Assembly: GCA_050173895.1 (NCBI GenBank) | Contig: JBFXKJ010000001.1 | Coordinates: 1 to 64,000, forward strand | Direction: 5' to 3' | Source of the DNA: JBCFBK01 sp050173895 | GTDB lineage: Bacteria; Bacteroidota; Bacteroidia; Bacteroidales; Prolixibacteraceae | Length of the DNA stretch: 64,000 nucleotides | In this document: piece by piece, positions 7,062 through 15,272 of the stretch | Layout: every line of letters begins with the position of its first letter | Position numbering within the stretch: position 1 is the first letter of the stretch | Position numbers and translations under genes: made by a program | Notes under the pieces: model-generated | Told to the model about the DNA's origin: nothing | Database searches by the model: none | What the model saw: only the letters and a program-made list of their open reading frames with translations

Positions 7062-9260
7062 TTGAAGGGAATCCTGTATAAACTATTTTTTGTTTATCTG
7101 CTCATTGTTCTTGCCGGAGAGAGCAGCATAGCGCAGTCTGCAAAGATCGACAGCCTTAATAGGTTATTGCCCGGTCAGAAAGGAAAACAACTTGCAGATA
7201 CATACTTCCGGTTATCCCGGGCGTGGAGTTACATTGATCCGTCTAAAACCATTGAATTTGCCCGGAAAGGAATGGCCATAGCCAGGGAAAACAAAGATGA
7301 GGGACAGGAGTGTTATGCAAATCTGCTGTTGGGAACAGGTCATCTGCTGTCCGGAAATTTCGAAGCCGGGAAGCCATTTGTGGATCAAGGGCTTGAGCAG
7401 GCACGCCGGCTGGGTTCTCAGGAATATCGGTGTATCGGATTAAACTCCCTGGCGGTGTATTCTATGAACAAGGGTAATTATGGTGAAGCCGATAAGCTTT
7501 TCAGGGAATCCCTTCAATTAGCCGAGTCAGCCAATTTCCCTGAGTTGGCGGCAAATTCCACGATGAATCTTGGCGCGATACTCACGTCAAAAGGAGACCA
7601 CGCCAATGGTCTGAAGTTTCTGCTTCAGGCGCTGGCATATTATGAAGACAAAAAGGAAGAACGACTGATCGCCCGGATCTACAATAATATTGCGGTGAAT
7701 TATCATAGCTGGAAAGACTACGACCAGGCCCTGAGTTATTACAGAAAGACCCTGGCCTCATACAGCAGGTTGAATGACTTTGTTGGTCTGGCAGCAGCAT
7801 CCAATAATATCGGTGAGATTTACAAGGATAAACAGGAGTTTGAAAAAGCGTTGCCCTATTATCACAGGACGGTTCAGATTGCCGACAGCACGAAGATTGG
7901 AGAGTTTTACAAATCGTACGGATGGATTGGTTTGGCTGAAACGTATTTATTAATGGGGGAATATGAGTTGTCTCTTCAGAATGTAAAACTGGCGCTGGAA
8001 ATCTTTCGAAAATCAGGAATGCAGGAAGGCATCACTCATGCGAAGCTAGTCCTTGCCCAGGTTTACCTTCACCGGAAAATGTACGGAGAGGCTATTCAGG
8101 AAGTTGATTCAGCCTTGCTGCTTGCCCAAACTATCGGACTCCTGGAGATGCAGCAGAAAGCCCTGAAAGTTAAATCGATCGTTTATGCGACCCAAAACCG
8201 TTACCACGATGCCTATGAAACGTTAAAAAGCTCCGTTCAGATAAATGATTCGCTCTATAAGGAAGAACAGGTCCGGGAGCTTGCCAGATTGCGGGGAACC
8301 CTTGATGTTTCGGAAAAAAACAGCGAAATTCAATTGCTTTTGAAGGACAACGAAATTAAGGACTTGCGGATTAAGAAACAAAAAACCCAAACCCGTTATC
8401 TTTTTGCACTGATCGCCCTGCTGGTAGCTTTGTTCATTATCATGCTGATTTACATTCGCTCACGGAAGCGGCTGAACGTACAAATGCAGGATAAAAATGA
8501 GCGCATCAATGAACAGCGGCTTGAACTTCTTAAGGTAAATGCGACAAAGGATAAGTTTTTGTCAATAATAGGGCACGATTTGCGCAATCCGATTGGGGCG
8601 TTCAAAGATGTGACCGGACAGCTCGCTGATTTTCCGGAAATGTTTCCTGACGGAACGCGTCAGCAGGTAATCAGAGAATTGCGCGATGAGGCAGAGCGGA
8701 CTTATTTTTTGTTGGAGAACCTGCTCTCGTGGGCAAAAAATCAAAAGAACAATATCAGCTACCGTCCGGAGAAGCTGAATCTGGCCGTGTTGGTTGAAAA
8801 CAACATCCTTCTGAATTCAAGACCGGCCGAAAGGAAGCAGATCGGCATTCATTCGGAAGTTCCGCCGGGGATTGGCGTTGTTGCCGATCACAATATGGTG
8901 AATCTTATTTTGCGTAACCTCATTTCAAATGCGATTAAGTTTACCGGGAAGGGTGGCGAGATCCGTATTTCGGCAAAGGAGAAGAATGGCCTGGTTGAAA
9001 TAGCGGTGGCAGATAATGGTGTAGGCATCCCTAAAGAGAATATCCCGGCTTTGTTCCAGGAGGTCAATCATATTTCCACCTACGGGACGAACCAGGAAAA
9101 AGGATCGGGAATAGGTCTGCTGCTCTGCCGGGAATTTATTGAAATGCACGGCGGAAGCATTCACGCCACATCCAAAGTGGGTGAGGGAAGTACCTTTTTA
9201 TTTACATTGCCGGGGCATAAAACTTCGCAAAGTGTGGCTTCTGAAGCCTATAACTCGTAA
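7062..9260 (+). CDS. Tetratricopeptide-repeat sensor histidine kinase
   Basis: The N-terminus is a signal sequence (hydrophobic FFVYLLIVLAG ending at AQS). A long array of TPR helices follows to about residue 400 (motifs such as ARIYNNIAVNYHSWKDYDQA). Next come one membrane span (about 446-467), a short coiled coil, and a HisKA domain with phospho-accepting His near 505 (SIIGHDLRNP). The HATPase domain has the N box (NLILRNLISNAIKFT), G1 box (ADNGVGIP) and G2 box (GSGIGLLLC). There is no receiver domain and no response regulator gene in the window, so it is an orphan kinase. The TPR region would be periplasmic. The TTG at 7062 is preferred because a candidate promoter lies at 7012-7044; an in-frame TTG at 7017 is the alternative and would add 15 residues. 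Confidence 0.9.
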   Translation: MKGILYKLFFVYLLIVLAGESSIAQSAKIDSLNRLLPGQKGKQLADTYFRLSRAWSYIDPSKTIEFARKGMAIARENKDEGQECYANLLLGTGHLLSGNFEAGKPFVDQGLEQARRLGSQEYRCIGLNSLAVYSMNKGNYGEADKLFRESLQLAESANFPELAANSTMNLGAILTSKGDHANGLKFLLQALAYYEDKKEERLIARIYNNIAVNYHSWKDYDQALSYYRKTLASYSRLNDFVGLAAASNNIGEIYKDKQEFEKALPYYHRTVQIADSTKIGEFYKSYGWIGLAETYLLMGEYELSLQNVKLALEIFRKSGMQEGITHAKLVLAQVYLHRKMYGEAIQEVDSALLLAQTIGLLEMQQKALKVKSIVYATQNRYHDAYETLKSSVQINDSLYKEEQVRELARLRGTLDVSEKNSEIQLLLKDNEIKDLRIKKQKTQTRYLFALIALLVALFIIMLIYIRSRKRLNVQMQDKNERINEQRLELLKVNATKDKFLSIIGHDLRNPIGAFKDVTGQLADFPEMFPDGTRQQVIRELRDEAERTYFLLENLLSWAKNQKNNISYRPEKLNLAVLVENNILLNSRPAERKQIGIHSEVPPGIGVVADHNMVNLILRNLISNAIKFTGKGGEIRISAKEKNGLVEIAVADNGVGIPKENIPALFQEVNHISTYGTNQEKGSGIGLLLCREFIEMHGGSIHATSKVGEGSTFLFTLPGHKTSQSVASEAYNS

Positions 9261-9328
9261 AAAAAGATAACTTTACGGGAAATTTAAATTTTTTTCGTGA
9301 TAAACAATTAGAAAACAAAGCAGAAATT

Positions 9329-9919
9329 ATGAAGAAGACCTGGATCATTTTAGGCATTATTGTCGTTGTCGTGGTTTTAATTTATTCATCGGTTAAGGGC
9401 ACCTATAATACGATGGTGACCATGGATGAAGCGGTATCAGCGGCCTGGGCCCAAGTGGAAAATGTCTATCAGCGCCGTGCAGATCTGATTCCCAATCTGG
9501 TTAATACTGTGAAGGGCTATGCCGCTCACGAACAGGAAACGCTGCAGTCAGTGATCGAAGCACGATCGAAGGCCACTTCCGTTAATATCAATCCCGCCAA
9601 TATGGATCAGCAGGCACTTCAACAGTTTCAGTCCGCACAGGAAGGCTTGAGTTCTGCGCTGAGCCGGCTGATGGTTGTTGTTGAACGATATCCTGATCTG
9701 AAAGCCAATCAGAACTTTATGGACCTGCAGGCTCAGCTTGAAGGTACTGAAAACCGGATCGCCGTTGAACGCAAAAAGTTTAACGACAGCGCCAGGGCTT
9801 TCAATACCTATATCCGGAAATTCCCCAAGAATATCTATGCCGGGCTGTTCAATTTTGAGGCGAAAGCTTATTTTGAAGCCGAAAAGGGAGCAGAAAAGGC
9901 GCCTGAGGTTAACTTTTAA
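9329..9919 (+). CDS. LemA family protein
   Basis: The 196-residue protein starts with one membrane anchor (IILGIIVVVVVLIYSSV). Helices with the LemA signatures follow: AWAQVENVYQRRADLIPNLV, then VIEARSKA, RLMVVVERYPDLKANQ and the closing YNTYxRxFP-like AFNTYIRKFPKNIYAG. The long four-helix body would face the periplasm or cytoplasm next to the membrane. LemA proteins are widespread, and their biochemical role is not settled. It starts a run with two TPM-domain genes (gap of 11 bases, then 43). This LemA-TPM partnership recurs in bacteria, so the three probably act together. An imperfect -7 element (TAACTTTA at 9268-9275) lies upstream. Confidence 0.92.
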   Translation: MKKTWIILGIIVVVVVLIYSSVKGTYNTMVTMDEAVSAAWAQVENVYQRRADLIPNLVNTVKGYAAHEQETLQSVIEARSKATSVNINPANMDQQALQQFQSAQEGLSSALSRLMVVVERYPDLKANQNFMDLQAQLEGTENRIAVERKKFNDSARAFNTYIRKFPKNIYAGLFNFEAKAYFEAEKGAEKAPEVNF

Positions 9920-9930
9920 TTAGTAATAGC

Positions 9931-10365
9931 ATGTTGGCATCGAACTTCTTTACAGACGAAGGGAAAAGGAAAATAACGGAAGCGATCCGGATGGCAGAGC
10001 TGGACACGTCGGGTGAGATCCGTGTGCATGTGGAAGGGCATTGTAAAGTGGATGTGCTGGATTGTGCTGCATACTGGTTTAAGAAACTCAGGATGCATAA
10101 AACAGCTTTGCGAAACGGCGTTCTGTTTTATCTGGCAGTCAATGACCGGAAATTCGCCATTCTCGGCGATGCCGGAATTAACAGCAAAGTGCCGGAGAAT
10201 TTTTGGGAAACGATCAGGGAACACATGAAGTCTAAATTCGTTGACGGGCAGTTTGCCGATGGACTGGCAGAGGGAATTCTGATGGCGGGGGAACAGTTGA
10301 AAACTCATTTTCCTTACCAGACGGACGATACCAATGAGTTGTCGGACGATATTTCCTTTGGCTGA
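9931..10365 (+). CDS. TPM-domain protein, short soluble form
   Basis: At 144 residues this is essentially a bare TPM domain: it opens with FFTDEGKRKITEAIRMAE, has the core ELDTSGEIRVHVEG, the strand NGVLFYLAVNDRKFAILGDAGI and ends with FADGLAEGILMAGEQL. There is no signal peptide or membrane span, unlike the next gene. TPM domains occur in thylakoid lumen proteins (TLP18.3) that help photosystem II repair, and in bacterial YgcG-type proteins of unknown role. Weak phosphatase activity is reported for the plant protein. Lying between lemA and a membrane-anchored TPM gene, it may work on the cytoplasmic face of the same assembly. That is inference. Confidence 0.85.
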   Translation: MLASNFFTDEGKRKITEAIRMAELDTSGEIRVHVEGHCKVDVLDCAAYWFKKLRMHKTALRNGVLFYLAVNDRKFAILGDAGINSKVPENFWETIREHMKSKFVDGQFADGLAEGILMAGEQLKTHFPYQTDDTNELSDDISFG

Positions 10366-10408
10366 TTGTTTTATGCACTTACTGAAAAACAATGATTAAC
10401 GTATCGAA

Positions 10409-11206
10409 ATGATCAAAAATATTCTATTCTTTCTGGCTGCCTTGCTTTGTATTCCTGCTTTTGGGCAGGAAATTCCGGAACGGCCTGATCCTCCGCGGCT
10501 GGTGAACGATTTTGCCGGTGTGCTGGATGCCGGGCAGGCTGCCCAACTGGAAGAACAATTAGCGGCTTACGCCCGGCAAACAACCACACAAATCGTCATT
10601 CTGACGGTCCCCACACTGGATGGAAACGATATCGCAGACTATGCCTTTCAGGTAGGGGAGAAATGGGGAATCGGGCAGAAAGGCAAGGATAACGGTGTGA
10701 TTATCGTGTTTAAGCCCAAAACTGCAGAAGAAAGCGGGCGGGTATTTGTAGCCGTGGGCTATGGCCTGGAGAGTGTGATCCCGGATGCCGTGGCAAACCG
10801 GCTGATCGTGGAAAATGAGATGATACCCCGGTTTAAGGAGGGCGATATATACGGTGGACTGGCCAATGCCTCCCGGGTCATTATGGGACTGGCCAGTAAG
10901 GAGTTTACCCCTCAGCAGTATCAGGAAAAAGTCGCCGGAAACGGTGGTGGAGGGCTCCCATTTGTTGTGATCCTGATTATTATATTCTTTATAATCAGCA
11001 TCTTCCGTGGACGACGCAGGTATTATACCGGCGGAAGCAATCTGCCGTTCTGGCTCTTACTTGGGAGCATGATGGGCTCGGGACACCGCAGCGGCTCGTG
11101 GGGCGGTTTCTCCGGCGGAGGAGGCGGCTTCGGAGGAGGCGGCGGCGGCTTTGGCGGCTTTGGTGGCGGAAGCTTTGGCGGCGGCGGCGCAGGCGGAAGC
11201 TGGTAA
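10409..11206 (+). CDS. TPM-domain membrane protein with glycine-rich tail (YgcG-type)
   Basis: A signal peptide (MIKNILFFLAALLCIPAFGQ) leads into a TPM domain at about residues 30-165 (LVNDFAGVLDAGQAAQLEEQL, QIVILTVPTLDG, VGEKWGIGQKGKDNGVIIVF, VAVGYGLESVIPDAVANRLI). One membrane span follows near 180-200 (VVILIIIFFIISIF), then an arginine-rich stop-transfer and a tail made almost only of Gly, Ser and Phe (about 225-265). The tail is coding repeat, not a separate element. The TPM domain would be periplasmic and the tail cytoplasmic. It is the last gene of the LemA-TPM-TPM set. Confidence 0.9.
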   Translation: MIKNILFFLAALLCIPAFGQEIPERPDPPRLVNDFAGVLDAGQAAQLEEQLAAYARQTTTQIVILTVPTLDGNDIADYAFQVGEKWGIGQKGKDNGVIIVFKPKTAEESGRVFVAVGYGLESVIPDAVANRLIVENEMIPRFKEGDIYGGLANASRVIMGLASKEFTPQQYQEKVAGNGGGGLPFVVILIIIFFIISIFRGRRRYYTGGSNLPFWLLLGSMMGSGHRSGSWGGFSGGGGGFGGGGGGFGGFGGGSFGGGGAGGSW

Positions 11207-11243
11207 CTCACCCGAGAAATGCCTTTCTGAAAGCAATATGTAG

Positions 11244-12281
11244 ATGACGAAGCATAATGTAACAATCACCGATCTGGCCAGGGAACTGAACATTTCTCCA
11301 TCTACGGTGTCCAGAGCTCTGAGTAATCATCCTGCCATCAGCGGGGAGACCAGGAAAGCGGTGACTGAACTGGCCAGGCGCTTAAATTATAAACCGAATC
11401 TTCAGGCTCTTAATTTATTAAAGAAAAAAACCAACACGATCGGGGTGGTCATCCCCGATATTACCAGCTATTTCTATTCTTCCATCATTACAGGAATACA
11501 GGATTTCTTTAATCCGCTCGGCTATAATCTGATCCTCGGCCAATCGAACGAATTGTACGAGGAGGAACTTAAGATCATTCATACCTTCACATCAGTGCGT
11601 GTCGACGGCATCCTGATCGCTCCGGCGTCGAACACAACGAACGTCAGTCATTTGAAAGAACTGGCCGAAAGTCGCATCCCTCTGGTCATTTTTGACCGTG
11701 ACTGTGAAGAGATCAATGTCGATAAAGTATTCGTGAATGAGTACAACGGCGCTTTTCAGGCGGTTGATTACCTGATCCGGTCAGGATGTTCCAGGATTGC
11801 CCACCTCGGCGGGGCGAAAACAATCTCGACTTCGAGGCACCGGATGCAGGGTTATCTCGACGCCTTAAGCAGAAATTCGATCCCGGTCCTGGATGAATTT
11901 ATTGTCATCTGCGACGGGTTTACTCCTGAGGACGGGGCAAAGGCAGTTAAAAAACTTTTGGGTCGGGCCGATATCCCTGACGCTGTGTTTGCTGTGAGCG
12001 ACAGCGTTGCCATTGGCGCCATGCACGCCATCAAGGAAGCCGGAATCAGCATTCCGGAACAGATTTCAGTGGTCGGATTTGATGACATTCTCTATTCTTC
12101 CTGGTTTAAGCCGTCGCTGACAACCGTTTGGCAGCCCGTTTATGAAATGGGACTGCTGTCGGCCCGGATCCTGGCAAAGAGAATTGATGAAAATGAAGAC
12201 GACTTTAAGCCCCGGACCGAAACACTTTTTCCTGAACTGGTGATTCGGGGCTCCTCCCGTCCGCCGAACGGAGCAGTCTGA
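11244..12281 (+). CDS. LacI-family transcriptional regulator of the inositol operon
   Basis: The N-terminus is a LacI-type helix-turn-helix with hinge helix (TITDLARELNISPSTVSRAL, then RRLNYKPNLQA). A periplasmic-binding-protein-like effector domain follows (IGVVIPDITSYFYSSIITGI, DGILIAPAS, VFAVSDSVAIGAMHAIKEAG, VVGFDDI). It is 345 residues, normal for the family. It lies directly upstream of the seven-gene iol operon on the same strand. A LacI-type inverted repeat sits 17 bases after its stop codon, so I infer it represses the operon and is released by an inositol pathway intermediate. It would replace the DeoR-type IolR or RpiR-type regulators of other bacteria; the effector is not known. 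Confidence 0.9.
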   Translation: MTKHNVTITDLARELNISPSTVSRALSNHPAISGETRKAVTELARRLNYKPNLQALNLLKKKTNTIGVVIPDITSYFYSSIITGIQDFFNPLGYNLILGQSNELYEEELKIIHTFTSVRVDGILIAPASNTTNVSHLKELAESRIPLVIFDRDCEEINVDKVFVNEYNGAFQAVDYLIRSGCSRIAHLGGAKTISTSRHRMQGYLDALSRNSIPVLDEFIVICDGFTPEDGAKAVKKLLGRADIPDAVFAVSDSVAIGAMHAIKEAGISIPEQISVVGFDDILYSSWFKPSLTTVWQPVYEMGLLSARILAKRIDENEDDFKPRTETLFPELVIRGSSRPPNGAV

Positions 12282-12298
12282 TCAGATTTAAGCAGTTC

Positions 12299-12318
12299 TT
12301 ATGCAAACCTTTGCATAA
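12299..12318 (+). promoter_or_regulatory. LacI-family operator upstream of the iol operon
   Basis: A perfect inverted repeat with 9-base arms: TTATGCAAA, a CC spacer, then TTTGCATAA. The core GCAAA..TTTGC is the classic LacI/PurR family half-site arrangement. Its position between the LacI-type gene and iolJ, about 45 bases upstream of a candidate -7 element, fits a control site for the operon. Confidence 0.75.
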
Positions 12319-12351
12319 CATTCCCTGTCATTTCCGAGCCTTTAAACTTTT

Positions 12352-12393
12352 TTTAGTGGTATTTTTAGTTGAAAATAGAGACTAAAATTTAGT
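12352..12393 (+). promoter_or_regulatory. Candidate iol promoter region with TTTAGT repeats
   Basis: TATTTTTA at 12360-12367 is one mismatch from TAnnTTTG and would give a leader of about 30 bases to the iolJ ATG at 12404. The hexamer TTTAGT occurs at 12352, 12364 and 12388, spaced 12 and 24 bases, and 12381-12393 is a small inverted repeat (ACTAAA, A, TTTAGT). The regularity may be chance in AT-rich DNA. Confidence 0.35.
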
Positions 12394-12403
12394 TAAAGGA
12401 TTT

Positions 12404-13345
12404 ATGCTGGTTTCTCCTAGGATTCTGTTCGACAATTGTTACGGGAAGTACGGTATCGCCGCGGTGAATGTGTTCACCATGGAGCAGGTACTGGGGCTGT
12501 TCTCTGCAGCACAAAGGGCAAATGCCCCGTTTATTGTTCAGATCACTCCCGTTGCCCGAAATTATGCCCATCCGGTCATGATGAGAAATATGGTGGCTGC
12601 TGCTTCTCTGATCTATCCCGATACCTGCTTCGCGGTTCATCTGGACCACGGCGATGAAGATCATGCGAGGAATGCAATCAAATCGGGCGATTATACCTCA
12701 GTGATGATCGATGCGTCGCATGAAGCCTTTCGGGAAAATGTGGAAAAAACAAGGCGCATTGTTGCTGAAGCCAGACCCGGAGGCATTTTTGTTGAGGCCG
12801 AGTTAGGAGTATTGAGCGGGGTAGAGGATGACCGGAGTGTGGATGAAAACAAAAAGCGCTATACCCAACCGTCAGAAGTTGAGGAATTCGTCAGCGAGAC
12901 CGCATGCAACAGCCTGGCCATTGCGGTTGGGACCAGCCACGGCGCCTATAAATTTTCAGGCCGGCAGGGTCTTCAGTTTGACATTTTGGAGGAAATCCAG
13001 CAACGCCTGCCGGGTTTTCCCCTTGTCCTTCACGGTGCTTCTTCCGTGAAAACGGATGAGATCATTCGGATCAATGCTGCCGGTGGCAGGCTGGGTACCA
13101 ATGCCCAGGGCGTTGATCCTTCAGAGCTCCGGAAAGCCATTGGTTATGGCGTCTGTAAGGTAAATATAGCTACCGATCTGCGGTTAATCTGGACCCGTGT
13201 ACACCGGGAATTTTTCCGTGATCATGCCGACTTGTTCGACCCGGTGATCCCGGGTAAAGACTACATCCGGGAAATTGAGGCAGGCATGCTTGAAAAATTT
13301 GAGCTGCTGGGTTCAGTTGGCCGGTCAGCATCTTTAAAAAGTTAA
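12404..13345 (+). CDS. iolJ: 6-phospho-5-dehydro-2-deoxy-D-gluconate aldolase (class II aldolase family)
   Basis: A 313-residue class II fructose-bisphosphate aldolase-type TIM barrel. Zinc and substrate motifs are visible: AVHLDHGDE (zinc His), FVEAELGVLSGVEDD, AIAVGTSHGAYKF (zinc His) and LVLHGASSV (zinc His), with CKVNIATDLR near the end. In this operon the substrate is most likely the phosphorylated keto acid made by IolC, which is split to dihydroxyacetone phosphate and malonate semialdehyde. A general fructose-bisphosphate aldolase is the alternative but does not fit the neighbours. It is the first gene after the operator; the next gene follows by 3 bases. Confidence 0.88.
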   Translation: MLVSPRILFDNCYGKYGIAAVNVFTMEQVLGLFSAAQRANAPFIVQITPVARNYAHPVMMRNMVAAASLIYPDTCFAVHLDHGDEDHARNAIKSGDYTSVMIDASHEAFRENVEKTRRIVAEARPGGIFVEAELGVLSGVEDDRSVDENKKRYTQPSEVEEFVSETACNSLAIAVGTSHGAYKFSGRQGLQFDILEEIQQRLPGFPLVLHGASSVKTDEIIRINAAGGRLGTNAQGVDPSELRKAIGYGVCKVNIATDLRLIWTRVHREFFRDHADLFDPVIPGKDYIREIEAGMLEKFELLGSVGRSASLKS

Positions 13346-13348
13346 ATT

Positions 13349-14218
13349 ATGAAGATCAGTTCAAAGTACCCGCTCCTGGCGAAGCCAATCGGGACAACGG
13401 GAATTTATCAAAGCGTTTTAAGGGAAGAAGCGGGTTGGCAGTACCTGAATTTTCAGGCAAGGCTGATGAAAAAAGCTGAGGTCTGGGAAGGGGATACAGG
13501 TGAAAATGAATACGGGATCATCCTTCTGGGAGGGGATTATTCGGTTACAACCGACAAGGGAAGCTGGAGAACCGTGAACGGAAGGAAAGACGTGTTCAGC
13601 GGCATTGCCCATACGCTTTATCTGCCACGGCATACCGGCTTTAGGCTGACAGCGGAAAGTGAGTTGCTGGATATCGCTTATGGCTGGTGTGAAACGGATG
13701 AGGATCATCCGGCCTGCTTCAAACTGCCGGGGGAGGCTGCTGTTGAAATCAGGGGAGGCGATAATGCCACCCGGCAGATCAACAGCCTGATCCAGCCCGG
13801 ATTCGATTGTCACCGCCTGATCAGCGTTGAGGTATACACCCCTTCCGGGAACTGGAGTTCTTTCCCGGCGCATAAGCATGACCAGCGAAAAGTTGATGAA
13901 AACGGACAGGTAAGGGAAGCCCGTCTGGAAGAGATCTATTTTTACAAAACAGACAAGCCGCAGGGGTTTGCCATTCAGCGGGTATATACGGACGACCGCA
14001 GCCTGGACGAAATTGCAGTTGCTCAGAACAATGATCTTGTACTTATTCCCAAAGGGTATCATCCGGTTGTTGCGGGGCATGGTTACAATGTCTACTACCT
14101 GAATTTCCTGACCGGCAGTGATCAGTCGTTGGCAAACAGCGATGATCCTGATCATCAATGGATTTACGGCTCATGGAAGGGGAGGGACCCCAGGGTTCCT
14201 GTCGTGAAAGCTAACTAA
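13349..14218 (+). CDS. iolB: 5-deoxy-glucuronate isomerase
   Basis: A 289-residue bicupin. The second cupin has the metal-binding set SSFPAHKHDQ (two His), EEIYFYK (Glu) and a late His in GYHPVVAGHGYNVYYLN. The first half (GIILLGGDYSVTT...) is the degenerate cupin usual for IolB. The enzyme turns 5-deoxy-glucuronate into 5-dehydro-2-deoxy-gluconate, between IolD and IolC in the pathway, in the cytoplasm. It follows iolJ by 3 bases and precedes iolC by 7, so it is inside one operon. The clear family signature and neighbours make the assignment firm. Confidence 0.95.
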   Translation: MKISSKYPLLAKPIGTTGIYQSVLREEAGWQYLNFQARLMKKAEVWEGDTGENEYGIILLGGDYSVTTDKGSWRTVNGRKDVFSGIAHTLYLPRHTGFRLTAESELLDIAYGWCETDEDHPACFKLPGEAAVEIRGGDNATRQINSLIQPGFDCHRLISVEVYTPSGNWSSFPAHKHDQRKVDENGQVREARLEEIYFYKTDKPQGFAIQRVYTDDRSLDEIAVAQNNDLVLIPKGYHPVVAGHGYNVYYLNFLTGSDQSLANSDDPDHQWIYGSWKGRDPRVPVVKAN

Positions 14219-14225
14219 ACAAAAT

Positions 14226-15239
14226 ATGACACAAAAAGCATTTGACGTTATTTGCATGGGCCGATCGTCAATCGACCTCTATTCGCAGGATACCGGAGCT
14301 CCTTTCGAAGATATATCCGGGTTCCATGCATTTGTCGGCGGCTCACCGCTGAATATTGCCGTTGGTTGCCGCCGGCTTGGATTAAAATCGACGCTCCTGA
14401 CAGGTGTCGGTAGGGATAAGGTGGGTGATTTTATTTTGAATTTTCTGAAGAAAGAGGACGTTGATACGTCCAAAATCCCGGTTATTGCCGGCGCCCGCAG
14501 TTCCGCGGTTTTACTGGGAATTGAACCGCCCGACCGCTTTCCGCTGGTCTATTACCGTGCCAACTGCGCCGATTCTCAGATCACCATTGACCATGTCCTG
14601 CAGGCGGATGTGAAGGAATGCAAAATGCTGGAGGTATCGGGTACGGCACTGAACATCGAACCTACCCGGAGTGCAGCCTTCCTGGCCGTGGAAATTGCCC
14701 GTGAGAATGATATCCCCGTCCTGCTTGATCTGGATTTCCGGGCCGATCAATGGTACGATATCCGCGCATTCGGTATTACAAGCCGTGCTTTTTTGAGGAA
14801 TGTCAACATTGTACTGGGCACCGAGGAGGAAATTCTTGCTGCCTGTCTGAAAGATGAGTCACAACTCAGCATTCAGCACCAGCAGATCTCTGCGCCTAAA
14901 ATCACGGGAAACATCGATGATGCGATCGAAAAAATTCTGGCACTGGGGGTCGATGTGCTGATCATGAAGTCAGGATCCAGAGGTGCCCGGGTTTACTTAC
15001 CTGATCACACCGTAACGGAAGTCCCGGGATTTCCTGTTGAAGTTTTAAATGTTCTGGGTGCGGGCGATGCCTTTGCCGCAGGTTTCATTTATGGCTACCT
15101 GAAAGGATGGGACTGGTACCGGTCGTGCAGGATGGGGAATGCCTGCGGCGCTCATATTGTGACCCAGCTTGGTTGCGCCAATTTTTCGCCTTATGAAGAT
15201 GAGATCCTGGCGTTCATTGAGTCGAAAGGGGGATTTTAA
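14226..15239 (+). CDS. iolC: 5-dehydro-2-deoxygluconokinase (PfkB family)
   Basis: A ribokinase/PfkB-type sugar kinase of 337 residues. It has the N-terminal FDVICMGRSSIDLYSQ and the GG-containing substrate loop FHAFVGGSPLNIAVGCRRLG. The catalytic anion-hole motif is LNVLGAGDAFAAGFIYG, with the base Asp in GAGD. It phosphorylates 5-dehydro-2-deoxygluconate to the 6-phosphate that IolJ splits. The IolC subfamily is recognisable by the SS-I-D-L-Y start and by context. It starts 7 bases after iolB. Confidence 0.95.
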   Translation: MTQKAFDVICMGRSSIDLYSQDTGAPFEDISGFHAFVGGSPLNIAVGCRRLGLKSTLLTGVGRDKVGDFILNFLKKEDVDTSKIPVIAGARSSAVLLGIEPPDRFPLVYYRANCADSQITIDHVLQADVKECKMLEVSGTALNIEPTRSAAFLAVEIARENDIPVLLDLDFRADQWYDIRAFGITSRAFLRNVNIVLGTEEEILAACLKDESQLSIQHQQISAPKITGNIDDAIEKILALGVDVLIMKSGSRGARVYLPDHTVTEVPGFPVEVLNVLGAGDAFAAGFIYGYLKGWDWYRSCRMGNACGAHIVTQLGCANFSPYEDEILAFIESKGGF

Positions 15240-15272
15240 CCGTTTCTGTTAATTAATGTAATCAAACCCACT

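Noticed and set aside
11095..11206. Glycine-codon repeat as a non-coding repeat
   Set aside because: It is in frame and forms the Gly-rich tail usual in YgcG-type TPM proteins.
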